Shown piece by piece: positions 35,431 to 43,006 of a stretch of DNA of 64,000 nucleotides. The number at the start of each line of letters is the position of its first letter. Positions within the stretch are counted from its first letter, which is position 1. The notes under the pieces were generated by a model. It did not search any database. It saw nothing but the letters and a program-made list of their open reading frames with translations, and was not told the DNA's origin. Source of the stretch: a virus; IMG/VR virus record IMGVR_UViG_3300031673_011235, positions 17,656 through 81,655 of that record. One strand, written 5' to 3'. A program made the position numbers and the translations under genes.

Positions 35431-35471
35431 AAGTATTATATAATTCTATTTTATATTTTAGGAGAAAATAT

Positions 35472-35843
35472 ATGGAGACCCTTAAACAACTTATGGAATA
35501 TGATAGCATGGCTCAAAGGGTAATTAAAAGATGGGAAAGTGATCCGCTCTACAGGCAAAAACAACCGATTGCAAAGTATTTAAATACTCTCACAGATTTT
35601 GTTACTAATCATATTGCTAAAATTTATTATCTTTTAGACAATCACATTGAAGACGAAGATGGAAAACCAGTATCATTGTATCAAGCAACTATGAAATTAT
35701 CTTTATTAAGATCGATAAGAAAAGTTGCAATAAAAGAAAACAAACAGGAAATTGTAGACAAACTAACTCCCGTCATCAAAGACTTTGAAACTAAAATTGA
35801 GGAAAAATCAAAAGAGGTGAAATTATTAAAACCAAAACAATAA
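35472..35843 (+). CDS. Hypothetical helical protein
   Basis: A 123-residue protein starting at the ATG at 35472 with TAGGAGAA 8 nt upstream; an earlier in-frame start would translate the long palindrome and is rejected. It is highly helical and charged, beginning METLKQLMEYDSMAQRVIKR and ending in a lysine-rich coil. No family recognised. It is the first gene after the third GGTATAAGAA motif. Confidence 0.6.
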   Translation: METLKQLMEYDSMAQRVIKRWESDPLYRQKQPIAKYLNTLTDFVTNHIAKIYYLLDNHIEDEDGKPVSLYQATMKLSLLRSIRKVAIKENKQEIVDKLTPVIKDFETKIEEKSKEVKLLKPKQ

Positions 35844-35844
35844 T

Positions 35845-36591
35845 ATGGATATCTTTCCCATAGCATCCAGCTCGGAAGGCAACGTTACTTGGATTAAAAC
35901 GACACAAACTAGTATTTTAATAGATTGTGGTGTTACATTAAAAAAAGTAGGATCAACCATTGGCGACGCGAGTTTAGACGCTATTTTTTTAACACATGAA
36001 CATTCGGATCATATAAAAGGTGCTGGACCTGTAGCCAGGAAATACCACATTCCAGTTTATATACATCAATATTCGTATACGAGTAAACAGAGGCTGTTTA
36101 ATGATTGTGACATAAATTATTTAAATCCATCGATTCCAGTTATAATCGGTGATTTAACAATTACCCCATTTAGTACTAAACACGATTGTATGTACTCCTT
36201 TGGTTTTGTAATTGAAGAAAAAGATGGACCTATTTTATGTTATTTAACAGACACCGGAATGGTCACAAAATTAATGATGGAAAAAATAAAAAAATGTGAT
36301 ACATTTTTTATAGAAGCAGATTATGATGAAGAAGAGTTGGCAAAATACGCGGGTTATCCCGACGAATTAAAAGAGCGTATTGCCAGCAATGTTGGCCATT
36401 TAAGTAATCAGCAGACAATAGAATTATTGAAAACATTAGATATAGATAAAATAAAAAAAATAATTATTGGGCATTTAAGTCCCAGAACCAACTCACCAGC
36501 AACTATAAACAAACTACTAGTAAAAAATTTTCCGGACTATTTGGACAAGTTCGAACTAGCCCCGCTGACAAAAGCTATTACGATTATATGA
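35845..36591 (+). CDS. Metallo-beta-lactamase-fold hydrolase
   Basis: A 248-residue MBL-fold protein of the YycJ/WalJ type: IFPIASSSEGNVTWI (family entry ASGS.GN), ILIDCGVT, THEHSDH at residues 50-56 (metal ligands), a later TDTGM and a C-terminal NVGHLSNQ with IIGHLSP. Such proteins include exonucleases. With the neighbouring PolB-type exonuclease, recombinase-like ATPase and SSB-like protein it may process DNA ends. It starts one base after the upstream stop and overlaps the next gene by 4 nt. Confidence 0.8.
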   Translation: MDIFPIASSSEGNVTWIKTTQTSILIDCGVTLKKVGSTIGDASLDAIFLTHEHSDHIKGAGPVARKYHIPVYIHQYSYTSKQRLFNDCDINYLNPSIPVIIGDLTITPFSTKHDCMYSFGFVIEEKDGPILCYLTDTGMVTKLMMEKIKKCDTFFIEADYDEEELAKYAGYPDELKERIASNVGHLSNQQTIELLKTLDIDKIKKIIIGHLSPRTNSPATINKLLVKNFPDYLDKFELAPLTKAITII

Positions 36592-36941
36592 TAATAAAAA
36601 CTTTTTCTAAACACGTGGTTGCTATACCGAGAGATACAGACATTCCCTATATTCCAGAACATACTCCCGGCAAAAAAGGTTTAAAAATATATGAAATTCC
36701 AGCCACATCTGTGGTGTTGGTGGAAGAACGAAAATATAAAAAAACTAAAGAAGAATATGAAGCAGTAATAAAAATATATTGTGGCCACAGTATTTATCCA
36801 TTCCAAATAGGGGCTATGATAGATTATTTAACAGCACTGTCAGTTGAATTCAAACCAACATTAGAAATAGCAGAATGTGATAATTTAAAATTTCTGAATA
36901 AGCTGGATAAATTTGTTCAGATATACAACCATAATCTTTAA
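36588..36941 (+). CDS. Hypothetical protein
   Basis: A 117-residue basic protein beginning MIIKTFSKHVVAIPRDTDIP and joined to the MBL-fold gene by an ATGA overlap. Strand-rich middle, helical end. Not recognised. Confidence 0.5.
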   Translation: MIIKTFSKHVVAIPRDTDIPYIPEHTPGKKGLKIYEIPATSVVLVEERKYKKTKEEYEAVIKIYCGHSIYPFQIGAMIDYLTALSVEFKPTLEIAECDNLKFLNKLDKFVQIYNHNL

Positions 36942-36954
36942 ACCATATGTATAA
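36941..36954 (+). promoter_or_regulatory. AACCA pre-start element before a GTG start
   Basis: AACCATATGTATAA ends directly before GTG at 36955; its first base is the last base of the upstream TAA stop codon. No Shine-Dalgarno sequence is present. Confidence 0.4.
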
Positions 36955-37653
36955 GTGTTTAAATCATCCGATTTTCTCAAACCACAAGACGCTTTAGTGG
37001 TATTTGATATTGAAACAATTCCACAAACAATACTTACTAAAACTCAAACTTATGAACTTGAAAAAAGATTTAAAAAAAGTCGTTTATTTGAACAAGTTTT
37101 AAAAACCGAAATAGACCTGGCACAAGCGACAATCTCCGCTAAAAAACAATTTATGGCGGTATCTCCATATTTCGGAGAAATAATTTGTATTGGATTATAC
37201 TGGCCCGAGTCGGATCGTCAAGAAGTTTTAATTGGTAACGAGGCGGACATTTTAAGAAAATTTTGGGACAGGATAAACGCCAATGATTTTTCTGGAAATT
37301 TTATAACTTTTAATGGATTAAGTTTTGATGTGCCGTTTATTATTAGACGAAGCATGAAACATAAAATACTTCCAACTAATGAAAAATTTTTAGATACATA
37401 TAGATTTCAAAAGCAACCGCACCGAGATGTATATTTAATGATTACTGGTTATGACAGGGATTTTCCTTGTAATTTAGATTTAGCCTGTGATACTTATGAT
37501 ATCCCGTCACCTAAACATGGTGAGGTAAGAGCCGATAATGTATATGAGTATTATTTAAAAGGAGAAATACAAAAGATAGCTGACTATTGTTTAAGGGATG
37601 TTATCTCAACATACCAATTATTCGAAGTAGCCAGAAAATACATTTACATTTAA
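36955..37653 (+). CDS. PolB-like 3'-5' exonuclease
   Basis: A 232-residue protein with the three exonuclease motifs of the DnaQ/PolB fold: VVFDIETIP (Exo I), NFITFNGLSFDVPFI (Exo II) and YCLRDVISTYQLF (Exo III, with Tyr and Asp). This is the pattern of predicted PolB-like 3'-5' exonucleases (Pfam DNA_pol_B_exo2). The start is a GTG with no Shine-Dalgarno sequence; no other start exists upstream of motif I. It likely trims DNA ends for recombination or proofreading. Confidence 0.8.
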   Translation: MFKSSDFLKPQDALVVFDIETIPQTILTKTQTYELEKRFKKSRLFEQVLKTEIDLAQATISAKKQFMAVSPYFGEIICIGLYWPESDRQEVLIGNEADILRKFWDRINANDFSGNFITFNGLSFDVPFIIRRSMKHKILPTNEKFLDTYRFQKQPHRDVYLMITGYDRDFPCNLDLACDTYDIPSPKHGEVRADNVYEYYLKGEIQKIADYCLRDVISTYQLFEVARKYIYI

Positions 37654-37666
37654 CCATTAATAAAAA
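37652..37666 (+). promoter_or_regulatory. AACCA pre-start element before a TTG start
   Basis: AACCATTAATAAAAA ends directly before TTG at 37667; its first two bases are the end of the upstream TAA stop codon. No Shine-Dalgarno sequence is present. Confidence 0.45.
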
Positions 37667-38608
37667 TTGTCACTATTTCAAAAAGCCAGCCAAACCCCAA
37701 GACGTTTGAAGGCTTATATTTATGGGGAAAGCGGTACCGGTAAAACTGTAACTTCACTCCAATTCCCAAACCCAGTCGTAGTAGACATGGAACGAGGAAC
37801 GGAACATTATGCGGGCACTGGAAAATTTAAGTTTGATGTTCTTCGAACAACCAGTCCTACTACAGTAAAACAAGCTATTGATGAACTAATAAAAGAACCA
37901 TTAGATTATAAAACACTAGTTATTGATCCTATAACTGTCTTTTATGACCAGGTTATGGATCAACACATACTACGTAAAAGAAAACGTAGCGGCAACCCAA
38001 GCGATACGCTCGCCCCATTAGACTATAAACCTATTCACGGCGAAATGAAAAACTTCATTAACAAGTTAATTGCTTTGGACATGAATATAATTATTACCGC
38101 CCATTCAGCCACTATGTATTCTAACGATCCTGGTGAGTTCATGAAAATTGTAGGAACAAAGCCGGACGGCTATAAAAAATTACCGTATATGATGGACGTA
38201 GTTCTTGAACTAACAATAGCTAAAGATGGTAAAAGAATCGCGAACGTTATAAAAGATAGAACCAATAAATTACCGGACCAGTTTGAATTCACCTACAACA
38301 AAATGGCAGAATACTTTGGTATAGATGAATTAGAACGTTCACCAGTTCAGTTTACCGCAGAACAGGCCTTGGAACAATTGCAAGAAAGAAACTTTGAAAT
38401 AGTATTAGATGGAAAAACATTAAAAACAGCCGGGGTCACGGCTGAAACATTAACGGCAATAAATGACATTACGAAAACTTTAAATATTAAACCTGTTGAG
38501 ATTCTGGATAAACTACAAGCCGATTACGGTGTACAAAGTTTGTTAGCTCTCAAGGAGGATGAAGCCGTATTATTATTACATGACATAAAAAACACTAACC
38601 AAGCATAA
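37667..38608 (+). CDS. Phage AAA ATPase, Sak4-like recombinase
   Basis: A 313-residue P-loop protein: AYIYGESGTGKTVTSLQFP (Walker A, about 17-30), VVVDMERGTEHY, a Walker B-like strand TLVIDPITVFYD (about 86-97) and a sensor-like IIITAHSATM. It matches the phage nucleotide-binding group (AAA_24) that includes Sak4 single-strand annealing proteins. An SSB-like gene follows, the usual partner. Start is TTG with the AACCA element before it. The C-terminal 100 residues look helical. Confidence 0.75.
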   Translation: MSLFQKASQTPRRLKAYIYGESGTGKTVTSLQFPNPVVVDMERGTEHYAGTGKFKFDVLRTTSPTTVKQAIDELIKEPLDYKTLVIDPITVFYDQVMDQHILRKRKRSGNPSDTLAPLDYKPIHGEMKNFINKLIALDMNIIITAHSATMYSNDPGEFMKIVGTKPDGYKKLPYMMDVVLELTIAKDGKRIANVIKDRTNKLPDQFEFTYNKMAEYFGIDELERSPVQFTAEQALEQLQERNFEIVLDGKTLKTAGVTAETLTAINDITKTLNIKPVEILDKLQADYGVQSLLALKEDEAVLLLHDIKNTNQA

Positions 38609-38616
38609 TTAAAGAC

Positions 38617-39030
38617 ATGAATAAAATCTTTAATTTCAAAACTATAAAAGATCCATTTGCACCACTTCCTGAAGATAGATATCTGGTAGAAGTGGTAGAC
38701 GTTCAACAAACACTAAATAAAAACGATGATATAATGTTTAACATTAGATTCAAAGTATTAAAACCCGAGGAATTTGCCAATAGAGTGCTGTGGGCAAATA
38801 TGTCGTTGGGTGACGATTCTATTAGCTTTTTTAAACGTTTCTTGGACGCGGTAGGAAGTACCCTTACAGACGGGGAGGATGTTACCCCGGACCAGATTGT
38901 ACCTGATTTAATCGGTAGAAAGGCCACTTGTTTTGTTCAGATAGGAAAAATTCCAGGTACTGAAAAATTAAAAAATGAATTAAGACATTGGGAAAAAACA
39001 ACAGAAGAAAATATTGATCTCTTAAGTTAA
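38617..39030 (+). CDS. SSB-like protein (DUF669-type)
   Basis: A 137-residue acidic protein: EDRYLVEVVDVQQTLNKNDD, IMFNIRFKVLKP, RVLWANMSLGDD and DLIGRKATCFVQIG have the strand order of OB-like ssDNA-binding proteins that accompany Sak4 recombinases. The C-terminus ends in an acidic tail, as in SSB proteins. It lies 8 nt after the ATPase. Confidence 0.65.
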   Translation: MNKIFNFKTIKDPFAPLPEDRYLVEVVDVQQTLNKNDDIMFNIRFKVLKPEEFANRVLWANMSLGDDSISFFKRFLDAVGSTLTDGEDVTPDQIVPDLIGRKATCFVQIGKIPGTEKLKNELRHWEKTTEENIDLLS

Positions 39031-39042
39031 TTATATTAATTA

Positions 39043-39057
39043 AACCAATAATAAATT
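39043..39057 (+). promoter_or_regulatory. AACCA pre-start element before a mini-ORF
   Basis: AACCAATAATAAATT ends directly before an ATG at 39058 that opens a 9-codon frame (MRNLQHEKK, stop 39085-39087) overlapping the Myb-like gene start. The GAGGAAC at 39060-39066 serves the Myb-like ATG. The mini-ORF could be a coupling leader. Confidence 0.4.
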
Positions 39058-39073
39058 ATGAGGAACTTGCAAC

Positions 39074-39409
39074 ATGAAAAAAAGTAGAACAAGATGGACA
39101 GAGGAAGAGGACACCAAGCTGATCAATTTTGCAGCCAAACATCGAATCATAGATGTCGATAGATGGATACCTAAGAATCTCCCAGGTCGTAGTATTACAG
39201 CCTGCCGTGCACGCATTTACGCCAGATACAAATATATTAAAATGCGTCAGTCGTGGACTTCGGAAATGAGAGAAAAGGTGCTTACCTTAAATATACAGAA
39301 TAGTGCCAAGATCATTTCCGCGGCTGCCAAACTTTCGACTATAGATGAAAAGCCAGTATTTTTAAGCGGTGGGGCAGTCATCGCCCAATACTATCATATA
39401 ACAATTTAA
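39074..39409 (+). CDS. Myb/SANT-like DNA-binding protein
   Basis: A 111-residue basic protein. Residues 5-55 fit a Myb-like repeat: RWTEEEDTKLINFAAKHR, then a second helix and LPGRSITACRARIYARY as the recognition helix. A shorter second helical unit may start at about 60 (SWTSEMREKVL). Myb-like proteins occur in some large phages as putative regulators. It carries GAGGAAC 8 nt before the ATG. Confidence 0.65.
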   Translation: MKKSRTRWTEEEDTKLINFAAKHRIIDVDRWIPKNLPGRSITACRARIYARYKYIKMRQSWTSEMREKVLTLNIQNSAKIISAAAKLSTIDEKPVFLSGGAVIAQYYHITI

Positions 39410-39427
39410 AATGAAAGGATTACACAC

Positions 39428-39877
39428 ATGTTAAACCAGTACAAATTTAGGATAGCCAAACTGTTGTCTGGACGAAAAATCCAACCAGCTTGGTTTTACC
39501 ATGTGTTCGTCGCAAAGGTTGGTAAAAATCGCGTACAATTGATACCGAGGAAAATAGCGATTAATCAATGTCGCTATTCGTGGTCTTCTGTTGAAGGCCA
39601 TTTTGCCACCATTGCCGTTGCTCAAGATGGAACAATTGGATTTGTTATCTGTAGCAACAATGATCAATATCATAAGGCCCACGGACGTATTAAAGCATTA
39701 GCTAAATTAAATGCCGCCGCTAAGTTGGGGACGCCAGTCTTTGGTCCTGATAATTTTCACGAACATTCGCCACACAAATTAAAAACTGACAATTTAAGAA
39801 AATTTATGGCGGAAGAACTAACCATATTTTTAGAAAATGGTAATAAACGACGATCTGCTAAATCTGGGTCCGAATGA
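39428..39877 (+). CDS. Hypothetical basic protein
   Basis: A 149-residue protein. N-terminal strands include HVFVAKVGKNRVQLIPRKIA; the middle has GHFATIAVAQDGTIGFVIC. It may be related to other small phage proteins that share this 'vav..DG..gfa.C' pattern. It overlaps the next gene by 41 nt and uses AAAGGATT upstream. Not recognised. Confidence 0.5.
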   Translation: MLNQYKFRIAKLLSGRKIQPAWFYHVFVAKVGKNRVQLIPRKIAINQCRYSWSSVEGHFATIAVAQDGTIGFVICSNNDQYHKAHGRIKALAKLNAAAKLGTPVFGPDNFHEHSPHKLKTDNLRKFMAEELTIFLENGNKRRSAKSGSE

Positions 39878-40367
39878 ACTTCCTATAAAATTAGATTTAA
39901 TACAAGATAATGATATCACAACCTCTTCGAACGATATTGTTCTTAACGGCGACATAGCCAAAAACACCTTAGACTCTATTACAGAACTGAAAAATTTAGC
40001 AGACACTTTCAACTACATGACAACAGCAGCCACTTCTGGCGTATATTCTTACACTACAACAAGTACCCAAACATCTGAACCTCAAAAATATGAAACTGAG
40101 ATTACTGAAAAAAGAATAGAAGAATGCATAGACGCTATTCAAAAAATTAGATGGGCAATTATAGCTAAAAGTAATAAGTCAGAAATGATAGAGTTGGCTG
40201 GAAGATTGGAACAAGCTAAAGATATTTTACAAATTGTTCCCAAACTGTTGCAAGAAATAAAGGAAATTCCATCATATTGGACAGAATCACTGCCAGGGCG
40301 TTTCACGCCAACTACCTATACAACACAACAACCAGAAAGTGGAAAAATAACTCCAACAAAACCTTGA
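39837..40367 (+). CDS. Hypothetical acidic protein
   Basis: A 176-residue protein beginning MVINDDLLNLGPNELPIKLD, with a Thr/Ser-rich middle and a helical region at about 85-145. Pro/Thr-rich end. It overlaps the previous gene by 41 nt and its TGA stop lies within the TTGACA box of the promoter at 40364. Function unknown. Confidence 0.5.
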   Translation: MVINDDLLNLGPNELPIKLDLIQDNDITTSSNDIVLNGDIAKNTLDSITELKNLADTFNYMTTAATSGVYSYTTTSTQTSEPQKYETEITEKRIEECIDAIQKIRWAIIAKSNKSEMIELAGRLEQAKDILQIVPKLLQEIKEIPSYWTESLPGRFTPTTYTTQQPESGKITPTKP

Positions 40368-40392
40368 CATTGTCTTTAAAAAGTTGTATATT
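40364..40392 (+). promoter_or_regulatory. Consensus sigma70 promoter before tRNA and sugar operon
   Basis: TTGACA (40364-40369) and TATATT (40387-40392) are 17 nt apart. The predicted start (about 40399) lies in the 5' arm of the following hairpin. It aligns with the composite element at 31487 through TTGANATTG and TATATTRAAAT. It is the only promoter seen for the tRNAs and the 23-kb sugar operon. Confidence 0.7.
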
Positions 40393-40395
40393 AAA

Positions 40396-40433
40396 TAAGC
40401 CCGTGAATTATATTTACGGGCTTATTCTTTTTT
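40396..40433 (+). terminator. Rho-independent terminator overlapping a promoter start
   Basis: TAAGCCCGT (40396-40404) and ACGGGCTTA (40416-40424) form a perfect 9-bp stem followed by TTCTTTTTT. The T run ends at the first base before tRNA-Leu. It ends the upstream unit; transcripts starting at 40399 lose part of the stem. Confidence 0.75.
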
Positions 40434-40517
40434 ACCCTTGTGGTGAAAATGGCATACACATAGCGCTTAGAACGCTAGGGATTAGGTTCCATGTAGGTTC
40501 AAGTCCTACCAAGGGTA
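40434..40517 (+). tRNA. tRNA-Leu (anticodon TAG)
   Basis: The 84-nt gene folds as a class II tRNA: acceptor ACCCTTG with CAAGGGT, D arm GTG/CAC, anticodon stem TAGCG/CGCTA with loop CTTAGAA (anticodon TAG at 40468-40470), a long variable arm GGGATTAGGTTCC, and T arm GTAGG-TTCAAGT-CCTAC. Discriminator A; no CCA is encoded. It reads CUA, useful in an AT-rich genome. Confidence 0.9.
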
Positions 40518-40544
40518 TCAAGATAAACAAAATAAAGGAAAAAT

Positions 40545-40625
40545 ATGAAAAATAAACCAAAACTTAAAAAAATAGATTTCTCTCTTAGAAAAGAATGTGA
40601 ACATCCACATTTAAAAGAAGCATAA
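40545..40625 (+). CDS. Tiny basic ORF between the tRNA genes
   Basis: A 26-codon frame with a Shine-Dalgarno-like AAAGGAAAA just upstream of the ATG. The product is lysine-rich (MKNKPKLKKIDFSLRKE and so on). Between two tRNAs this may be a real tiny gene or chance. Confidence 0.3.
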   Translation: MKNKPKLKKIDFSLRKECEHPHLKEA

Positions 40626-40635
40626 TAAACAAAAA

Positions 40636-40717
40636 GTCGGAGTGGTGGAACTGGCATACACATGAGCCTTAAGAGTTCACGCCTTATGGATTGAGGGTTC
40701 GACTCCCTCCTCCGATA
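40636..40717 (+). tRNA. tRNA-Leu (anticodon TAA)
   Basis: The class II tRNA has acceptor GTCGGAG paired with CTCCGAT (first pair G-U), D arm GTG/CAC, anticodon stem TGAGC/GTTCA with loop CTTAAGA (anticodon TAA at 40670-40672), a short variable arm and T arm GAGGG-TTCGACT-CCCTC. Discriminator A; no CCA encoded. It reads UUA, a very frequent codon here. Confidence 0.9.
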
Positions 40718-40727
40718 TTAAAAATAT

Positions 40728-40743
40728 AACCAAAAATAATAAA
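40728..40743 (+). promoter_or_regulatory. AACCA pre-start element at the head of the sugar operon
   Basis: AACCAAAAATAATAAA ends directly before the ATG at 40744. No Shine-Dalgarno sequence is present. Confidence 0.45.
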
Positions 40744-41400
40744 ATGTCTAAATTTGCGATTTTTATCCCGACCATTAACAGAAAAGATTTGTTAGAAGAA
40801 TCAATGTTAACACTGCTGCCACAAATGCAACAAGTAGAATATTTACAAATTCTCGACAATGGCCAACAAAAAATACTTTGTGAACATCCAAAAGTTTTAT
40901 TAGAAAATAGATCCCAGAACATAGGGGTCCAGGCAAGTTGGAATTTTGGCATCAAGTATGCTTTTGATCGAGACATTGATTTTTTATTTTCCCTTAACGA
41001 CGATATTATTTTAAATCCTATACAACTTCCCGAAATGATAGATGTGGTAGAAAACAATCAGGACAAATGGCTTTATGTTGGCCCTTACTACTGGTCGGTT
41101 TGGTGCATTAGTAGACTTGGAGCGTCCGCAATGGAATATGCTCCAGGTAAATACTTCGATGAAAATTTTTACCCTGCTTATTTTGAAGATAATGATTTTC
41201 ATTGGAGAATGAGGTTGCTAGACGAAACTAAATATCTGGGAAATGTTTCTATTTTTACTCCAAAAATATGTAGAAACTCTATGAGTTTAAAAAAAGATCC
41301 AACACTGAATAGTACGTTTCAGCAAAACAAATTATATTACATACAAAAATGGGGAGGAGAGCCCGGCAGAGAAAAATTTAAAACACCATTTAATAAATAA
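40744..41400 (+). CDS. Glycosyltransferase, GT-A (GT2-like)
   Basis: A 218-residue enzyme beginning FAIFIPTINRKDLLEESMLT, with IGVQASWNFGIKYA and FLFSLNDDIILNP (the DxD-type metal motif) and a late acceptor region FEDNDFHWRMRL. It should be inverting GT2. It is the first gene of the sugar operon, and its stop overlaps the rmlD start by one base. Confidence 0.8.
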   Translation: MSKFAIFIPTINRKDLLEESMLTLLPQMQQVEYLQILDNGQQKILCEHPKVLLENRSQNIGVQASWNFGIKYAFDRDIDFLFSLNDDIILNPIQLPEMIDVVENNQDKWLYVGPYYWSVWCISRLGASAMEYAPGKYFDENFYPAYFEDNDFHWRMRLLDETKYLGNVSIFTPKICRNSMSLKKDPTLNSTFQQNKLYYIQKWGGEPGREKFKTPFNK

Positions 41401-42275
41401 TGAAAAAAATTTTAGTTACTGGAGCGGCCGGCCTATTAGGACAATATTTAGTATATAATTTATTTAAGGATTATGCTGTGCTTGGAATAGACGCTGCCCC
41501 TAACCCTTTTAAACTTAAACATAATTTTAATTATGTTAAACATAATTTAATAAATAAAGATAAAACTTTAACATTAATAAACGAATTTCAGCCTAACGCG
41601 GTATTTAACTGCGCGGCATTTACTGATGTGGACGCGTGCGAACAATATCGGGCATTAGCCTCTCAACTAAATACTGAAATTGTTGAAATTTTAAACGAGT
41701 CCAATGTTAAAAAAATTATACATTATTCAACCGACTATATTTTTGGTAACCAAAATTCCGGACCTTATTCAGAATTAGATGCTCCAGGACCTTTAAATTT
41801 TTATGGTCAAACTAAACTAGAAAGCGAAGAAATAATAAAAAAATCAAACAAGCCCTACTGTATAATAAGAACTAATGGGTTATTCGGTAAAGGGGCAAAG
41901 ACGAGATCAAATTTTGTAAGCTGGGTTAAACAAACACTTGATGCAAAAAAAGAAATTTTAGTTCCTTATGATCAATTTTATAATCCAATACACGCTGGAA
42001 ATTTAGCGGAAGCGTCAATAGAACTTATGAAAACATCTTATAATGGAATAATAAATGTCGCTGGCAGATCATATATTTCTAAATATGAGGCCGCGATTGT
42101 AATTGCCGATCATTTTAATTTAATTGATGAATTAGTTATACCTGTTACAACAGAACAATTAAATCAAAAAGCCAAGAGACCATTAAATGGCGGATTAAAA
42201 ATAGATTTGGCGCATAGTTTTTTACAAACAAAACTAGAAAACTTTCCAACCAGTTTAAAAACTAGACAAATATAA
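41400..42275 (+). CDS. rmlD: dTDP-4-dehydrorhamnose reductase
   Basis: A 291-residue SDR enzyme: GAAGLLGQYL (NADP site), FNCAAFTDVDACE (RmlD signature), YSTDYIFGNQNSGPYSELDA with catalytic Ser/Thr, YGQTKLESE (Tyr-x3-Lys) and RTNGLFG. This is the last step to dTDP-L-rhamnose. It is placed first in an rmlDACB cluster with overlaps of 1-8 nt. Confidence 0.85.
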   Translation: MKKILVTGAAGLLGQYLVYNLFKDYAVLGIDAAPNPFKLKHNFNYVKHNLINKDKTLTLINEFQPNAVFNCAAFTDVDACEQYRALASQLNTEIVEILNESNVKKIIHYSTDYIFGNQNSGPYSELDAPGPLNFYGQTKLESEEIIKKSNKPYCIIRTNGLFGKGAKTRSNFVSWVKQTLDAKKEILVPYDQFYNPIHAGNLAEASIELMKTSYNGIINVAGRSYISKYEAAIVIADHFNLIDELVIPVTTEQLNQKAKRPLNGGLKIDLAHSFLQTKLENFPTSLKTRQI

Positions 42276-43006
42276 TGAAAGGTATCGTATTAGCGGGCGG
42301 TTTAGGGACCAGGTTGTTCCCATTAACCAAAATAACAAATAAACATTTGTTACCAATATATAATAAACCTATGATTTATTATGCTATTCAAACACTAGTA
42401 AATTCAGGCATAAATGATATTATGGTAGTTATTGGAGGAAACCACGCGGGAGATTTTTTAAAACTATTAAGAAATGGTGAAGAGTTTGGATTAAAAAGAT
42501 TACAATATACCTACCAAGAAAAAGAAGGTGGTATAGGTGAAGCACTCGCCCTGTGTGAAGATTTTGTTGGAAACAATAATGTTTTAGTTATGCTCGGAGA
42601 TAATATTGTTGAGGAGAACTTTAAAACTAAAGTTATTGAATTTGATACTACCGGAACGGCCCACGTGTTTTTAAAAGAGGTTGACAATCCACATGAATAT
42701 GGAGTTGCAGAATTTGACCATACGAATAAAAATATTATCGGCATAGCAGAAAAACCACAACAGCCTAAATCTAATTTTATAGTTACCGGTATCTATATGT
42801 ATGATCCACAAGTATTCGATTTCTTAAAAAACTTAAAATATTCAGAAAGAAGCGAACTTGAAATCACCGATATAAATAATGTGTACCTGGAACTGGATTC
42901 CTTGGCACATTCAATTTTATCCGGTTATTGGATAGATGCTGGAGAATCAATCTTAGCTTATAACAGCGCAATCCAGTTTATGAAAAACAAAGCACAGAAT
43001 GAATAA
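42275..43006 (+). CDS. rmlA: Glucose-1-phosphate thymidylyltransferase
   Basis: A 243-residue nucleotidyltransferase: LAGGLGTRLFPLTKITNKHL (the G-x-G-T-R-L nucleotide site), YNKPMIYYAI, then VMLGDNI (metal Asp) and GIAEKPQQPKSNFIVTGIYM. It is shorter than the usual 290 residues and lacks the C-terminal allosteric extension. It makes dTDP-glucose, the start of the rhamnose path. Confidence 0.85.
   Translation: MKGIVLAGGLGTRLFPLTKITNKHLLPIYNKPMIYYAIQTLVNSGINDIMVVIGGNHAGDFLKLLRNGEEFGLKRLQYTYQEKEGGIGEALALCEDFVGNNNVLVMLGDNIVEENFKTKVIEFDTTGTAHVFLKEVDNPHEYGVAEFDHTNKNIIGIAEKPQQPKSNFIVTGIYMYDPQVFDFLKNLKYSERSELEITDINNVYLELDSLAHSILSGYWIDAGESILAYNSAIQFMKNKAQNE

Noticed and set aside
35334-35471. Upstream extension of the gene at 35472
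   Set aside because: The extra residues come from the palindrome and AT-rich promoter region; the ATG at 35472 has TAGGAGAA before it.
40277-40555. Rightward frame across the terminator and tRNA
   Set aside because: It covers the promoter, hairpin and tRNA-Leu and has no coding character.
40434-40717. UGA suppressor tRNA that would explain the in-frame UGA codons
   Set aside because: Both tRNAs have clear leucine anticodons (TAG and TAA, reading CUA and UUA). Neither reads UGA.
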